The notes beneath the pieces were generated by a model. The model ran no database searches, was not told the origin of the DNA, and saw only the letters and a program-made list of their open reading frames with translations. Shown here one piece after another: positions 8,113 through 17,002 of a stretch of 64,000 nucleotides of DNA. Source of the stretch: Williamsia faeni (GTDB lineage: Bacteria; Actinomycetota; Actinomycetes; Mycobacteriales; Mycobacteriaceae); NCBI GenBank assembly GCA_003202005.1, contig QJJF01000004.1, positions 62,001 to 126,000 on the forward strand, given 5' to 3'. Both the position numbers and the translations under genes were made by a program. The stretch's first letter is position 1, and each line of letters opens with the position of its first letter.

Positions 8113-10226
8113 ACGACACCTCGAAGGATTCCGCAGCCACCGTGCCGCGCGTCGCAAAACAGGTTCCATTCGAACGTACCCATCACGGTGAGACCGTGAT
8201 CGACCACTACGAGTGGTTGCGGGACAAAGAGGATCCCGAGGTCATCGCGTTCCTCGAGCAGCAGAACGAGTACACCGCTGCCCGCACCGCCGAGCTCGCC
8301 GATCTGCGCGCCGACATCTACGGCGAGATCAAAAGCCGCACACAGGAAACCGACATGTCGGTGCCCACCCGGCGGGGTCAGTACTGGTACTACGCCCGCA
8401 CCGAGGAGGGCAAGCAGTACTCGCTGAGTGCACGCTGCCCGATCAGCGGCCCGGACGACTGGACTCCACCGACCGTGGAACCGGGGCAGCCGGTTCCGGG
8501 TGAAGAGATCCTGCTGGACTCCAATGTCGAGGCCGAGGGCACCGATTTCTTCAGTCTGGGCGCGTTATCGGTCAGCGAGGACGGCACGCTTCTGGCCTAC
8601 AGTGTCGACAACACCGGCAACGAGCGATACACGATGCGGTTCAAGGACCTTCGTACCGGTGATCTGCTCGCCGACGAGATCGCCGATACGGCGCCGGGTG
8701 CGCTGTGGTCGCTGGACGGCCGTCACGTTTTCTACCAGACGGTGGACGAGGCCTGGCGTCCCGACACGGTGTGGCGGCACGACCTCGGTGCCGGTACCCC
8801 GGACGTCAAAGTGTTCCACGAACCCGACGAGCAGTACTGGGTCGGCATCGGCGGAACCCGCAGCGACAAGTACCTGATGATCACGATCGGATCGAAGATC
8901 ACCTCGGAGGTCTGGGTCCTCGACGCCCACGATCCCACCGGTGAGTTCTCGGTGGTGTGGCCGCGCGAAGAGGGTGTCGAATACGGCGTCGAACATGCCG
9001 TCATCGAGGATCGTGATTGCTTCCTGATCCTGCACAACGCCAACGCCGAGAACTTCGAGCTGCTCGAGGCCCCGATCAGCGATCCCACCGCGACCCGCAT
9101 CCTGGTCGCGCACGACCCGGCGGTTCGCCTCGAGGACGTCGACGCGTTTGCCGGCCAGCTGGTCCTGAGCTACCGGCGTGAAGCGTTGCCGCGACTGTCG
9201 ATCGCCCCACTGACAACCGGCGACCCGGTGTTCACCGAAGTCGCCTTCGATGAGGAGCTGTACTCGGCCGGTCTCGGGGCCAATCCCGAATGGGCGGCCC
9301 CGCGACTGCGCATCGGATACACGAGTTTCATCAACCCAACAGAGGTCTTCGACCTCGATGTCGCCACCGGTGAGCGCACGCTGCTCAAACGCCAGCAGGT
9401 GCTCGGCGACTTCGATCCGGCCGACTACGAGCAGCGCCGCGACTGGGCCACCGCACCCGATGGCACCAAGATCCCGTTGTCGGTGATCCGCCGCAGCGGC
9501 GCCGCTGCCGGGCCGGCCCCGACATTGTTGTACGGCTACGGTTCCTACGAATCCAGCAACGATCCGGGCTTCTCGATCTCGCGGCTGTCACTGCTCGACC
9601 GTGGCGTCGTCTTTGTGGTCGCCCACATCCGTGGCGGTGGCGAGATGGGTCGCCACTGGTATGACAACGGCAAGACCCTGACAAAGAAGAACACCTTCAC
9701 CGACTTCGTCGCCGCGGCACGGCATCTCATCGACACCGGCGTCACCGACGCCGAACATCTGGTGGGTGAGGGCGGCAGTGCCGGTGGTCTGCTGATCGGT
9801 GCCGTCGCCAACATGGCGCCGGAACTGTTCAACGGAATCCTGGCGGTCGTGCCGTTTGTGGATCCGCTGACGTCCATCCTCGACCCCTCATTGCCCCTGA
9901 CGGTCATCGAGTGGGACGAATGGGGAAATCCGCTGGCGGACAAAGAGGTCTACGACTACATGCGGTCGTACTCACCGTACGAGAATGTCGCCGAATTGCC
10001 CTACCCCGAGATCCTGGCGGTCACCTCCCTCAATGACACCCGGGTGCTGTTCACCGAGGCGGCCAAATGGGTTGCCCGTCTTCAGGCCAACACCACCGGT
10101 GACGCCCCGATCCTGCTCAAGACCGAGATGAAAGCCGGGCACGGCGGCGTCAGTGGGCGCTACAAGCAGTGGGAAGAGGTTGCCTTCGAGTACGCCTGGG
10201 TCCTGCGGCAGACCGGCGCCGTCTGA
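8109..10226 (+). CDS. ptrB: Oligopeptidase B (S9A prolyl oligopeptidase family)
   Basis: A 705-residue serine peptidase cutting short peptides after basic residues. It has an N-terminal seven-bladed propeller and a C-terminal alpha/beta-hydrolase domain. The catalytic triad is visible as Ser557 in [10 protein letters not shown], Asp643 in SLNDTRV and His678 in AGHGGVSG. The start is GTG 8109 with AGGAG upstream, overlapping the purC stop. The purC-ptrB linkage matches M. tuberculosis purC-ptrB, where ptrB is split into two frames; here it is intact. No signal peptide, so cytoplasmic. Confidence 0.95.
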   Translation: MNDTSKDSAATVPRVAKQVPFERTHHGETVIDHYEWLRDKEDPEVIAFLEQQNEYTAARTAELADLRADIYGEIKSRTQETDMSVPTRRGQYWYYARTEEGKQYSLSARCPISGPDDWTPPTVEPGQPVPGEEILLDSNVEAEGTDFFSLGALSVSEDGTLLAYSVDNTGNERYTMRFKDLRTGDLLADEIADTAPGALWSLDGRHVFYQTVDEAWRPDTVWRHDLGAGTPDVKVFHEPDEQYWVGIGGTRSDKYLMITIGSKITSEVWVLDAHDPTGEFSVVWPREEGVEYGVEHAVIEDRDCFLILHNANAENFELLEAPISDPTATRILVAHDPAVRLEDVDAFAGQLVLSYRREALPRLSIAPLTTGDPVFTEVAFDEELYSAGLGANPEWAAPRLRIGYTSFINPTEVFDLDVATGERTLLKRQQVLGDFDPADYEQRRDWATAPDGTKIPLSVIRRSGAAAGPAPTLLYGYGSYESSNDPGFSISRLSLLDRGVVFVVAHIRGGGEMGRHWYDNGKTLTKKNTFTDFVAAARHLIDTGVTDAEHLVGEGGSAGGLLIGAVANMAPELFNGILAVVPFVDPLTSILDPSLPLTVIEWDEWGNPLADKEVYDYMRSYSPYENVAELPYPEILAVTSLNDTRVLFTEAAKWVARLQANTTGDAPILLKTEMKAGHGGVSGRYKQWEEVAFEYAWVLRQTGAV

Positions 10227-10248
10227 TCTGTCCCACAACCGAATACAG

Positions 10249-10291
10249 ACAACAGCGCCGCCCGGGAAGATTCCCCGGGCGGCGCTGTTGT
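10249..10291. terminator. Bidirectional terminator between ptrB and the MFS gene
   Basis: A G/C-rich inverted repeat with arms around ACAGCGCCGCCCGGG and CCCGGGCGGCGCTGT and a short AAGATTC-like loop. It lies between convergent stops and has T-rich or A-rich flanks on both sides. Confidence 0.8.
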
Positions 10292-10309
10292 CGTGTAGTG
10301 CGCGAATCG

Positions 10310-11764
10310 CTAGTGCATCATCACCGGCACGGGCTTGTCGTTGGTTTCGAGCACCCGGGCAACTGCCTTGCGCGGCAAGAAGAATGCCGGGATGAAGCAG
10401 AGCGCTATCAGAAGGGTGGTGACGACGAACGTGGCACCGAACCCGCCGGCCATGTCGGTCAGGTTCTCGGCGCCCTTGAGGTTGTTGACCAGGATCACCG
10501 AGGTGATGGCGGTACCCACCGAGCCGGCGGCCTGCTGAACCACATTCATCAGGGTCGAACCGTCCGGCACCTGACTGTCGGACAGGGTTCCCAGCGCGGC
10601 AGACATGATCGGCATCATCGTCATTCCCATACCGAGACCCTGCACGAACAGCGCGATGCTCAGCAGCCAGAACGAGGTGTCCGGGCCGACGTAGATGAAG
10701 GCGCCCATACCCAGGGTGATCAAGACGATGCCGATCATCACCAACTTGCCGGGGCCCTGCTTGTCGGTGAGCTTGCCCGACATCGGCATGGTGAGCATCG
10801 CGCCGAGTCCCTGCGGTGCCAGCAGCAACCCGGTCATCAGGGTCGACTCGCCGCGTACGCCGATGTAGTACTGCGGGAACAGCAGTGCGGCACCGAGGAA
10901 CGCGATCATGAAGAACGTCATGGTGGTCACGGCCATGGTGAGCTTGCGGTTCTTGAACAGGCTCAGATCGAGCAGCGGATTCGTCGCGCGGGTCGCGTGG
11001 AAGACGAACCCGATCATCAGGAGCAGTCCAATGCCGGCGGTGACGAGGACCGGGGTGTCGGTGAAGCTGCCGTGTTCGGTGCTCAGGGAGATGCCGTACA
11101 GGAACAGCGCCAAACCGGGTGAGAGCAGCAGTAGTCCGATGAAGTCGAACGAGGGTCGCGCCCTCTCTGACTGGCCGGGCAGGATGACAAACGCGTAGAA
11201 GAAGGCGGCGATGCCGATCGGCACGTTGATCAGGAAGATCCAGTGCCAGCTGGCGTATTCGATGAGTGCGCCGCCGATGATCGGGCCCATGATGGGGCCG
11301 AGCAGCATCGGGACACCGAGCATGGCCATGACCGAACCGACGCGGGCCGGACCGGCCGCCTTGGTCAAGATCATCATTCCGATGGGCATGAGCATGCCGC
11401 CACCGAGGCCCTGGAGAACGCGGAACACGGTCAGGGACGTGATGTCCCAGGCGAGCGCGCACAGTGCCGAGCCGAGCACGAACAGGACCAGCGACGTCAG
11501 ATAGACGTTCCTGGTGCCGAATCGGGCAGCGGCCCAACTGGACAGCGGGATCACGGCGGCAAGTGCCAGTGTGTAGCCGGTGATGGTCCAGGCCGCCCCG
11601 GCCTGGTTGGTGTTGAACTCTTCCTGGAATGTGTTCTGCGCCACCGATACAACGGTGGTGTCGAGGATCGCCATGATGGCGCCGAGCACGACTACTACGG
11701 CAATCTTCAGGACGGCCGGATCAAGCTTTTGACTCGGCAGCGCGGCCTTGTCGGTCGAGGTCAT
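10310..11764 (-). CDS. DHA2-family MFS drug/proton antiporter (EmrB/QacA type)
   Basis: A 484-residue, 14-helix transporter. Seen: the DHA2 motif AILDTTVVSVAQNTFQEEF in helix 1, SWAAARFGTRNVYL between helices 2 and 3, and the antiporter motif region PARVGSVMAMLGVPMLLGP around helix 5. The start at 11764 is supported by homologue N-termini. It occupies the position of emrB (Rv0783c) after ptrB in M. tuberculosis. An inverted repeat 100 bp upstream (11866-11884) could be its operator. The exported substrate is unknown. Confidence 0.88.
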   Translation of the reverse strand: MTSTDKAALPSQKLDPAVLKIAVVVVLGAIMAILDTTVVSVAQNTFQEEFNTNQAGAAWTITGYTLALAAVIPLSSWAAARFGTRNVYLTSLVLFVLGSALCALAWDITSLTVFRVLQGLGGGMLMPIGMMILTKAAGPARVGSVMAMLGVPMLLGPIMGPIIGGALIEYASWHWIFLINVPIGIAAFFYAFVILPGQSERARPSFDFIGLLLLSPGLALFLYGISLSTEHGSFTDTPVLVTAGIGLLLMIGFVFHATRATNPLLDLSLFKNRKLTMAVTTMTFFMIAFLGAALLFPQYYIGVRGESTLMTGLLLAPQGLGAMLTMPMSGKLTDKQGPGKLVMIGIVLITLGMGAFIYVGPDTSFWLLSIALFVQGLGMGMTMMPIMSAALGTLSDSQVPDGSTLMNVVQQAAGSVGTAITSVILVNNLKGAENLTDMAGGFGATFVVTTLLIALCFIPAFFLPRKAVARVLETNDKPVPVMMH

Positions 11765-11865
11765 CAAAGTGCTTTCTGCAAAAGGGTTGAAATGCTTCGT
11801 CTTCGGTATCGCCGGCGATGCCGACGCAAGCAATCACTTGGACGCCCGGTGATCGGTGCAGTCCT

Positions 11866-11884
11866 GATACCGGCTAACGGTATC
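11866..11884. promoter_or_regulatory. Candidate repressor operator upstream of the MFS gene
   Basis: GATACCG and CGGTATC form a perfect 7-bp inverted repeat around GCTAA. It lies about 100 bp upstream of the MFS start, in the 266-bp spacer shared with the divergent deacetylase-like gene. No adjacent regulator is seen, so this is only a candidate. Confidence 0.35.
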
Positions 11885-12030
11885 GTCCAGGCAACCGTCG
11901 ACTCCTACGCAAACAATGTGCGATCCACTACAGGTGGCACCAGCAGTGAGTCGGGTCACCTGCGTGTGCCGGGTGTTCGTATGTTGTCCACATCGAGGCA
12001 ACCGCCTGACCACGTCCGACGGCGATACTG

Positions 12031-12741
12031 ATGGCCGTGACCGGACAACTCATCGTGTCCATCTCGGGCATCAGAACGGAAACCCTGGAAGCGACTGCGG
12101 CCTTCACCGAACGGCTCGCCGCACGAGACGTTCCGGTCTCGTTGCTGGTCGCCCCGCGTCTGAAGGGTCGATACCGGCTGGCCGACGACGCCGCGACCTG
12201 CGAATGGCTGCGTGGGCGCCGGGCCGGGAACGACGCGATCGTGCTCCACGGATACGACCAGGCGCCGGTGCGTCGTCGTCGTGCAGAGTTCGCTGTGTTG
12301 GGTGCGCACGAGGCCGACCTGCGACTACTCGCCGCCGACCGTGTTCTCGAACGGATGGGACTGCGCACGCGCATATTCGCCGCACCCCGCTGGAACTCCT
12401 CGCCGGGTGCCCGGCAAGTGCTGCCCGGCCGGGGTTTCCGGATCGACCTGGGCCTGACGTCGATCGACAACCTCGTCACCGGTCATCGCCTGCGCGCCCG
12501 GGTGCTGGGCATCGGCGACGGATTCGGGACCGATGCCTGGTGGTGCCGGTTGCTGATCGCCAACACGGTGCGGGTGGCCCGTCGCGGAGGAATCGTCCGG
12601 CTCTCGGTGGCGGCCAAACATCTGGACACCCCGATGGCCGCCAACGCGCTGATCAACTGTGTCGATCTGGCGCTGCTGCAAGGAGCTTTGCCGACGACGT
12701 ATCGGACGGTGGAGGCATCGGCTGCCCGCAGCGCTGCCTGA
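12031..12741 (+). CDS. DUF2334/polysaccharide-deacetylase-like protein
   Basis: A 236-residue protein resembling the DUF2334 branch of the NodB-like deacetylase fold: an N-terminal strand VSISGIRTETLE, a VLHGYDQ motif where the metal His would lie, and a FAAPRWNSSPG segment corresponding to the catalytic-barrel PxW region. The usual Asp-Asp of the first NodB motif is not obvious, so catalysis is uncertain. It has no signal peptide. It sits between the MFS gene and purS, at the position of Rv0787 upstream of purS in M. tuberculosis. The substrate is unknown. Confidence 0.7.
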   Translation: MAVTGQLIVSISGIRTETLEATAAFTERLAARDVPVSLLVAPRLKGRYRLADDAATCEWLRGRRAGNDAIVLHGYDQAPVRRRRAEFAVLGAHEADLRLLAADRVLERMGLRTRIFAAPRWNSSPGARQVLPGRGFRIDLGLTSIDNLVTGHRLRARVLGIGDGFGTDAWWCRLLIANTVRVARRGGIVRLSVAAKHLDTPMAANALINCVDLALLQGALPTTYRTVEASAARSAA

Positions 12742-12821
12742 TCGGAGTCCTCCCGCCGGGAAGTCTGCCGTCAGCCGGTAGAGTTACGTCCAGCAAACCG
12801 CAGCTGAAGAGGAGTTCCGAA

Positions 12822-13070
12822 GTGGCCCGAGTCGTAGTGGACGTCATGCCCAAAGCCGAGATCCTGGACCCGCAGGGACAGGCGATCAGTGGCGCCCTGG
12901 GCCGACTCGGATTCGCCGGTGTCGCCGATGTCCGGCAGGGCAAGCGATTCGAGCTGGAGGTCGACGACTCGGTCGACGACGAGGCCCTGGACCGGATCGC
13001 CTCCGAACTCCTGGCGAACACCGTCATCGAGGACTACTCGGTGACCCGGGTCGACGGCGCATCGTCGTGA
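12822..13070 (+). CDS. purS: FGAM synthase subunit PurS
   Basis: An 82-residue small subunit of the three-part phosphoribosylformylglycinamidine synthase, which helps transfer ammonia from PurQ to PurL. Recognised by [19 protein letters not shown] near the N-terminus and [17 protein letters not shown], typical of PurS. The start is GTG 12822 with AGAGGAG upstream; a much longer open frame extends 5' but has no PurS character. The stop overlaps the purQ GTG start by 4 bp. purL is not in the window. Confidence 0.95.
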   Translation: MARVVVDVMPKAEILDPQGQAISGALGRLGFAGVADVRQGKRFELEVDDSVDDEALDRIASELLANTVIEDYSVTRVDGASS

Positions 13071-13747
13071 CCGCACGGATCGGGGTCATCACGTTCCCCG
13101 GAACACTCGACGACATCGACGCTGCCCGGGCCGTGCGCCTATCCGGCGGCGAGGCGGTTGATCTGTGGCACGGCGACAGCGACCTCAAGGGCGTCGACGC
13201 GGTTGTCGTGCCCGGCGGATTCTCCTACGGCGACTACCTGCGCGCCGGTGCGATCGCCCGATTTGCGCCCGTGATGGGTTCGCTGGTCGAGGCCGCCGGC
13301 AAGGGTTTGCCGGTTCTGGGGATCTGCAACGGTTTCCAGGTGCTGTGTGAGGCCGGGCTGCTGCCGGGTGCGCTCACCCGCAACCAGGGACTGCACTTCA
13401 TGTGCCGCGACCAGTGGCTGCGCGTCGAGTCCAACACCTCGGCCTGGAGCAGCCGCTTCGAACAGGGTGCCGAGATCCTGGTCCCGTTGAAGTCCGGTGA
13501 GGGACGGTATGTCGCTTCTGAAGCCGTGCTCGACGAGCTCGAGGGCGAAGGCCGGGTGGTCTTCCGTTACGCCGGCGACAACCCGAACGGGTCGATGCGT
13601 TCGATCGCGGGTATCTCCAGTGCCAACGGCAAGGTTGTCGGATTGATGCCGCATCCCGAGCACGCCACCGAAGCGCTGACCGGTCCCAGCGACGACGGTC
13701 TGGGTCTCTTCTACTCGGCCCTCGACGCCGTTCTCGCCAACGCCTGA
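13067..13747 (+). CDS. purQ: FGAM synthase glutaminase subunit PurQ
   Basis: A 226-residue class I glutamine amidotransferase that releases ammonia from glutamine for the fourth step of purine synthesis. Seen: the oxyanion/nucleophile stretch [11 protein letters not shown] with the catalytic Cys, [20 protein letters not shown], and the catalytic His-Glu in [10 protein letters not shown]. The start is GTG 13067 overlapping purS. The following aminopeptidase gene begins 8 bp after the stop. Confidence 0.97.
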   Translation: MTARIGVITFPGTLDDIDAARAVRLSGGEAVDLWHGDSDLKGVDAVVVPGGFSYGDYLRAGAIARFAPVMGSLVEAAGKGLPVLGICNGFQVLCEAGLLPGALTRNQGLHFMCRDQWLRVESNTSAWSSRFEQGAEILVPLKSGEGRYVASEAVLDELEGEGRVVFRYAGDNPNGSMRSIAGISSANGKVVGLMPHPEHATEALTGPSDDGLGLFYSALDAVLANA

Positions 13748-13754
13748 GCCGCAC

Positions 13755-15026
13755 ATGGTGACAACGTCCGCCGATGCCGCCGGTCTCTGTAGTTTCGTCG
13801 ATGCGTCACCGTCGCCGTTCCACGTCTGTGAATCGGTGGCAAAAGTTCTGGAAGCCAATGACTTTCGGGAGCTGAAAGAGTCGCACCAGTGGCCGTCGCA
13901 GCCCGGTCGGCACTACGTCATCCGGGGCGGATCGATTGTCGCCTGGGACAGCACCGCCCGCGGTCGTAGCTTTCGTATCGTCGGTGGCCACACCGACAGT
14001 CCCAACCTTCGCGTCAAGCAGAACCCGGACCTGCGTTCGGCCGGCCTGCGGATGGTCGGACTGGAGAAGTACGGCGGTGCCTGGCTCAACTCCTGGCTCG
14101 ATCGTGATCTCGGCATCTCGGGCCGTCTCGCCATCCGCGAGCCCGACGGCCTGCGTGAACATCTGATCCGCATCGACGAACCGGTACTGCGCGTCCCGCA
14201 ACTCGCGATCCATCTCTCGGAGGATCGCGCCGGGGTGTCACTGGATCCGCAGCGTCACGTGAACGCGGTGTGGGGTGTCGGGGTCGATGGCCCGGGATTC
14301 ATGGAATGGATTGCGGCGCAGGCAGGTGTGGCGCTCGATCAGGTTCTCGGTTGGGAACTGATGACCCACGATCTGGCCCCGAGCCGGGTCGTCGGGGTCG
14401 GCGGCGACCTCATCAGTGCACCACGCCTGGACAACCAGGGCACCTGCTACGCGGGTACCCGAGCGCTCATCGACGCCATCGAATCGGAGTCGTCGGCAGC
14501 CATCCCGGTGCTGGCCCTCTTCGATCACGAGGAGGTCGGCAGTGGTTCGGACCGCGGTGCGTCGTCGGATCTGCTCGGTACCGTACTCGAGCGAATTGTG
14601 CTGGCCGGCGGTGGATCTCGGGAAGACTACCTGCGGTCGATGGCGATGAGTGCCTGCGCGTCCGGAGACATGGCACATGCCACGCACCCCAACTATCCCG
14701 ATCGCCACGAGCCGGCGCATCAGATCGCCATCAACGGTGGTCCGGTACTGAAGGTGAACCAGAATCTGCGTTACGCCAGCGATGCGGCCGGCGAAGCGCT
14801 GTTCGCGGTCGCGGCCGATAAGGCGGGGGTCCCGCTTCAGCGGTACGTCCATCGTGCCGACCTGCCCTGTGGTTCGACGATCGGACCGCTGACCGCCACC
14901 CGCACCGGACTCAACACCGTTGATGTCGGTGCGCCGCAGCTTGCGATGCACAGCGCCCGTGAGGTCATGGGCAGCGCCGACGTCGGTATGTACTCCGCCG
15001 CCCTCGCCGCGTTCCTCGCTCCCTGA
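13755..15026 (+). CDS. pepC: M18-family aspartyl/general aminopeptidase
   Basis: A 423-residue dinuclear zinc aminopeptidase. Metal and catalytic motifs are present: [42 protein letters not shown], and [15 protein letters not shown] with the C-terminal metal His. Length and order fit the M18 family. It lies just after purQ, as pepC (Rv0800) lies near purQ and purL in M. tuberculosis. It is followed by a long hairpin (15028-15094) and converges with the VOC gene. Cytoplasmic peptide turnover is the likely role. Confidence 0.93.
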   Translation: MVTTSADAAGLCSFVDASPSPFHVCESVAKVLEANDFRELKESHQWPSQPGRHYVIRGGSIVAWDSTARGRSFRIVGGHTDSPNLRVKQNPDLRSAGLRMVGLEKYGGAWLNSWLDRDLGISGRLAIREPDGLREHLIRIDEPVLRVPQLAIHLSEDRAGVSLDPQRHVNAVWGVGVDGPGFMEWIAAQAGVALDQVLGWELMTHDLAPSRVVGVGGDLISAPRLDNQGTCYAGTRALIDAIESESSAAIPVLALFDHEEVGSGSDRGASSDLLGTVLERIVLAGGGSREDYLRSMAMSACASGDMAHATHPNYPDRHEPAHQIAINGGPVLKVNQNLRYASDAAGEALFAVAADKAGVPLQRYVHRADLPCGSTIGPLTATRTGLNTVDVGAPQLAMHSAREVMGSADVGMYSAALAAFLAP

Positions 15027-15027
15027 A

Positions 15028-15094
15028 CCCGATGATGTGGCCTTTTGGCGGCTCTCACCTGGGGAAATGCTCGCCAAAAGGCCACATCATCGGG
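15028..15094. terminator. Long hairpin between convergent genes (element B)
   Basis: The arms 15028-15050 and 15072-15094 pair perfectly over 23 bp around a 21-nt loop (15051-15071). It lies between the stops of pepC and the VOC gene. The loop shares CACCTGGG and terminal TGCT with element A at 776-840, and both inner stems end in TTTTGG(T/C)G with a compensating change on the other arm. Confidence 0.75.
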
Positions 15095-15108
15095 GTGCGG
15101 GGTGCGGG

Positions 15109-16395
15109 TCAGTACTGGCCGAGGTAGAAGCGGGCACCCTGGTCGTCGAGGCATTCGGCGGTGATGGCGTACGGCTGCTGTGACGGTTCGGCGATCACGG
15201 TGCCGCCGCCCTCGCGTACCCGCTGCACGGCCACTTCGATGTCGTCGACGACCCACATCGGGACGGCCACCGAACGATCCTGCCCGCCGACGAAACCGGT
15301 CATCGGGTGCATACCCTCGACTTCCCAGCCGTCGTCGACACGGCCACCGTTGAATGTCCAACCCAGCACTCGGCCGTAGAAGTCGCGTAGTCGCGAACTG
15401 TCCGGGGTGTAGAACGTCATGTACGTGAGCTCTCCGTGGCCGGTGGCGTTGAGTGACGGACGCGGATCCAGCGCTGTCGGCCGATAGACGGAGAATGCGA
15501 CACCCTGGTTGTCGACGGCGTCCAGCAGTTCGCCGAAGCCGAACTCCTGCACCTGATTCGGTGTACCACCCGCCGCGATGATGTCGGCGCGGGCGGAATC
15601 GATGTCGTCGACGGCGTACACGCACAGCATGGTCGGATCGCCTGGCACCGAATAGATTCCGAGGCGATGGGACAAGTTGGTGACCTGGCCGGTGGCGGCA
15701 TTGAACTCCCAGCCCAGGACCGATCCGTAGAAGGCCGCGGCGCGGTCGACGTCCGTGGTCCACAGCGAGCAGTATCCGATGTCGCCGCGGTGGATCTGCT
15801 CGACCTTCGCACCGGTCATCGGACCGGTGATCATCCACCGATGGCCGAACGGGTCGACGATCACTCCGGTTCGAGCGCCGTGGTCTTCATACGGTTCACG
15901 CTGGACCACTGCGCCTCCGTCGCGCGCCTGGGCGAAGGTAGCGTCGGTGTCGGTGACCGTCAGCATCAGCGATACCGAAACCGATTGTGGCAGTGGTGCT
16001 CGCAGGCCCAGGTCGGGGAACTCGCCGGCCAGGTAGATCACACCTCCGCCGACCAGCAGTTCCGCATGTCCGATGGTGCCGTCATCCATCACGATCGGTT
16101 CACCGCGTAGGCGGGCTCCGAGGTGGGCGACGTACCACTCGATCGCCGCGGCCGGATCCGAGACGGTGAGGTAGGGCAGGGCCCCGGGTCGTTCCGCAAG
16201 GGTCTGGATCTCTGATGTGAGGGTCTGGGCTGTTGGCGCAGAACCGATGTCGGTGCTCATGGTGACTCCTTCGGGTAGTTCGAGTCCGCGCTCGAGACGG
16301 GTACGCAGGCGACGTGCGAAGTCGGCGTCGGGGGACACCGGCACGTCCGCTGTGGCCAGCACGGTGAACGGGTCAAAGGCGTTCGGTGCGTTCAT
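15109..16395 (-). CDS. Three-domain VOC (glyoxalase/bleomycin-resistance fold) protein
   Basis: A 428-residue protein with three consecutive VOC domains, at about residues 68-190, 203-315 and 318-428. Each starts like LPYLTVSDPAAAIEWYV, YCSLWTTDVDRAAAFYG or YMTFYTPDSSRLRDFYG. An N-terminal 60-residue segment, DADFARRLRTRLERGLELP, precedes them and is not part of the VOC fold. The start ATG at 16395 overlaps the stop of the upstream sigma-factor gene by 4 bp, so the two are translationally coupled. The ligand is unknown; a role tied to the sigma factor is inferred from the coupling. Confidence 0.82.
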   Translation of the reverse strand: MNAPNAFDPFTVLATADVPVSPDADFARRLRTRLERGLELPEGVTMSTDIGSAPTAQTLTSEIQTLAERPGALPYLTVSDPAAAIEWYVAHLGARLRGEPIVMDDGTIGHAELLVGGGVIYLAGEFPDLGLRAPLPQSVSVSLMLTVTDTDATFAQARDGGAVVQREPYEDHGARTGVIVDPFGHRWMITGPMTGAKVEQIHRGDIGYCSLWTTDVDRAAAFYGSVLGWEFNAATGQVTNLSHRLGIYSVPGDPTMLCVYAVDDIDSARADIIAAGGTPNQVQEFGFGELLDAVDNQGVAFSVYRPTALDPRPSLNATGHGELTYMTFYTPDSSRLRDFYGRVLGWTFNGGRVDDGWEVEGMHPMTGFVGGQDRSVAVPMWVVDDIEVAVQRVREGGGTVIAEPSQQPYAITAECLDDQGARFYLGQY

Positions 16396-16949
16396 GACTG
16401 GCCTCCCTTCACGATGGGCGCGGTGTGGTCGGGGTAGGCCGCGCGGAAGGCCCGCTTGGCCCGGGTGAGTAGTGCTTCGGTGGCAGTGACTGTGCGACCG
16501 AGCAATTCGGCGCACTGCGAAACGGTGCAGTCGTCGACGTATCGCAGTGTCAGAACGGAACGGTGGGTGTTCGACAGCCGGGCCAGGGTGAACTCGGCGA
16601 GCATCCGGTCGAGGTGCACGTCCCATTCATCTCCGTCCGGCTGATCCGGGACATCTTCCACCGGCGTCGGTGTGCGTTGCATCTTGCGCCAGTGGTCGGC
16701 CAGTTTGTGCCTGGCGATGCCGATGAGCCAGGGGATCGTCGGTTCGACGGGATCGTCGCCCCGAGCCCGGTCCATCGCGGCCAGGAATGTCTCCGAGGTG
16801 ACGTCCTCGGCGACGTCTCTGTCGCCGGCCCGTCTGATCACGTATCCGTACACCGCCGGCAACGCTTCGTCGTACAGAGCGAGCAGCGCGGTACCGGCCG
16901 GCGCGGCGCCGGACCGATCGTGGGGGTTCCCACCCGTTGAGCTGCTCAC
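16392..16949 (-). CDS. ECF-type RNA polymerase sigma factor
   Basis: A 185-residue extracytoplasmic-function sigma factor. Region 2 reads LYDEALPAVYGYVIRRAGDRDVAEDVTSETF (31 residues, residues ~22-52; key DVAEDVTSETF), followed by IPWLIGIARHKLADHWR; region 4 reads NTHRSVLTLRYVDDCTVSQ with ELLGRTVTATEALLTRAKR. I chose GTG 16949 since homologues begin a few residues before region 2. The downstream VOC gene overlaps by 4 bp. No classical anti-sigma gene with a transmembrane helix overlaps it, although a membrane-anchored protein gene lies just upstream. Confidence 0.88.
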   Translation of the reverse strand: MSSSTGGNPHDRSGAAPAGTALLALYDEALPAVYGYVIRRAGDRDVAEDVTSETFLAAMDRARGDDPVEPTIPWLIGIARHKLADHWRKMQRTPTPVEDVPDQPDGDEWDVHLDRMLAEFTLARLSNTHRSVLTLRYVDDCTVSQCAELLGRTVTATEALLTRAKRAFRAAYPDHTAPIVKGGQS

Positions 16950-17002
16950 ATACTCATAGTCGTCCGCGGCGCCGGTTTTCCGACGCCCAACCGACAACCT
17001 TT

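Noticed and set aside
11916-13070. Long plus-strand frame ending in PurS, as a PurS fusion protein
   Set aside because: Only the last 82 codons are PurS-like and follow a proper ribosome-binding site; the rest is a shadow of the deacetylase-like gene in another frame.
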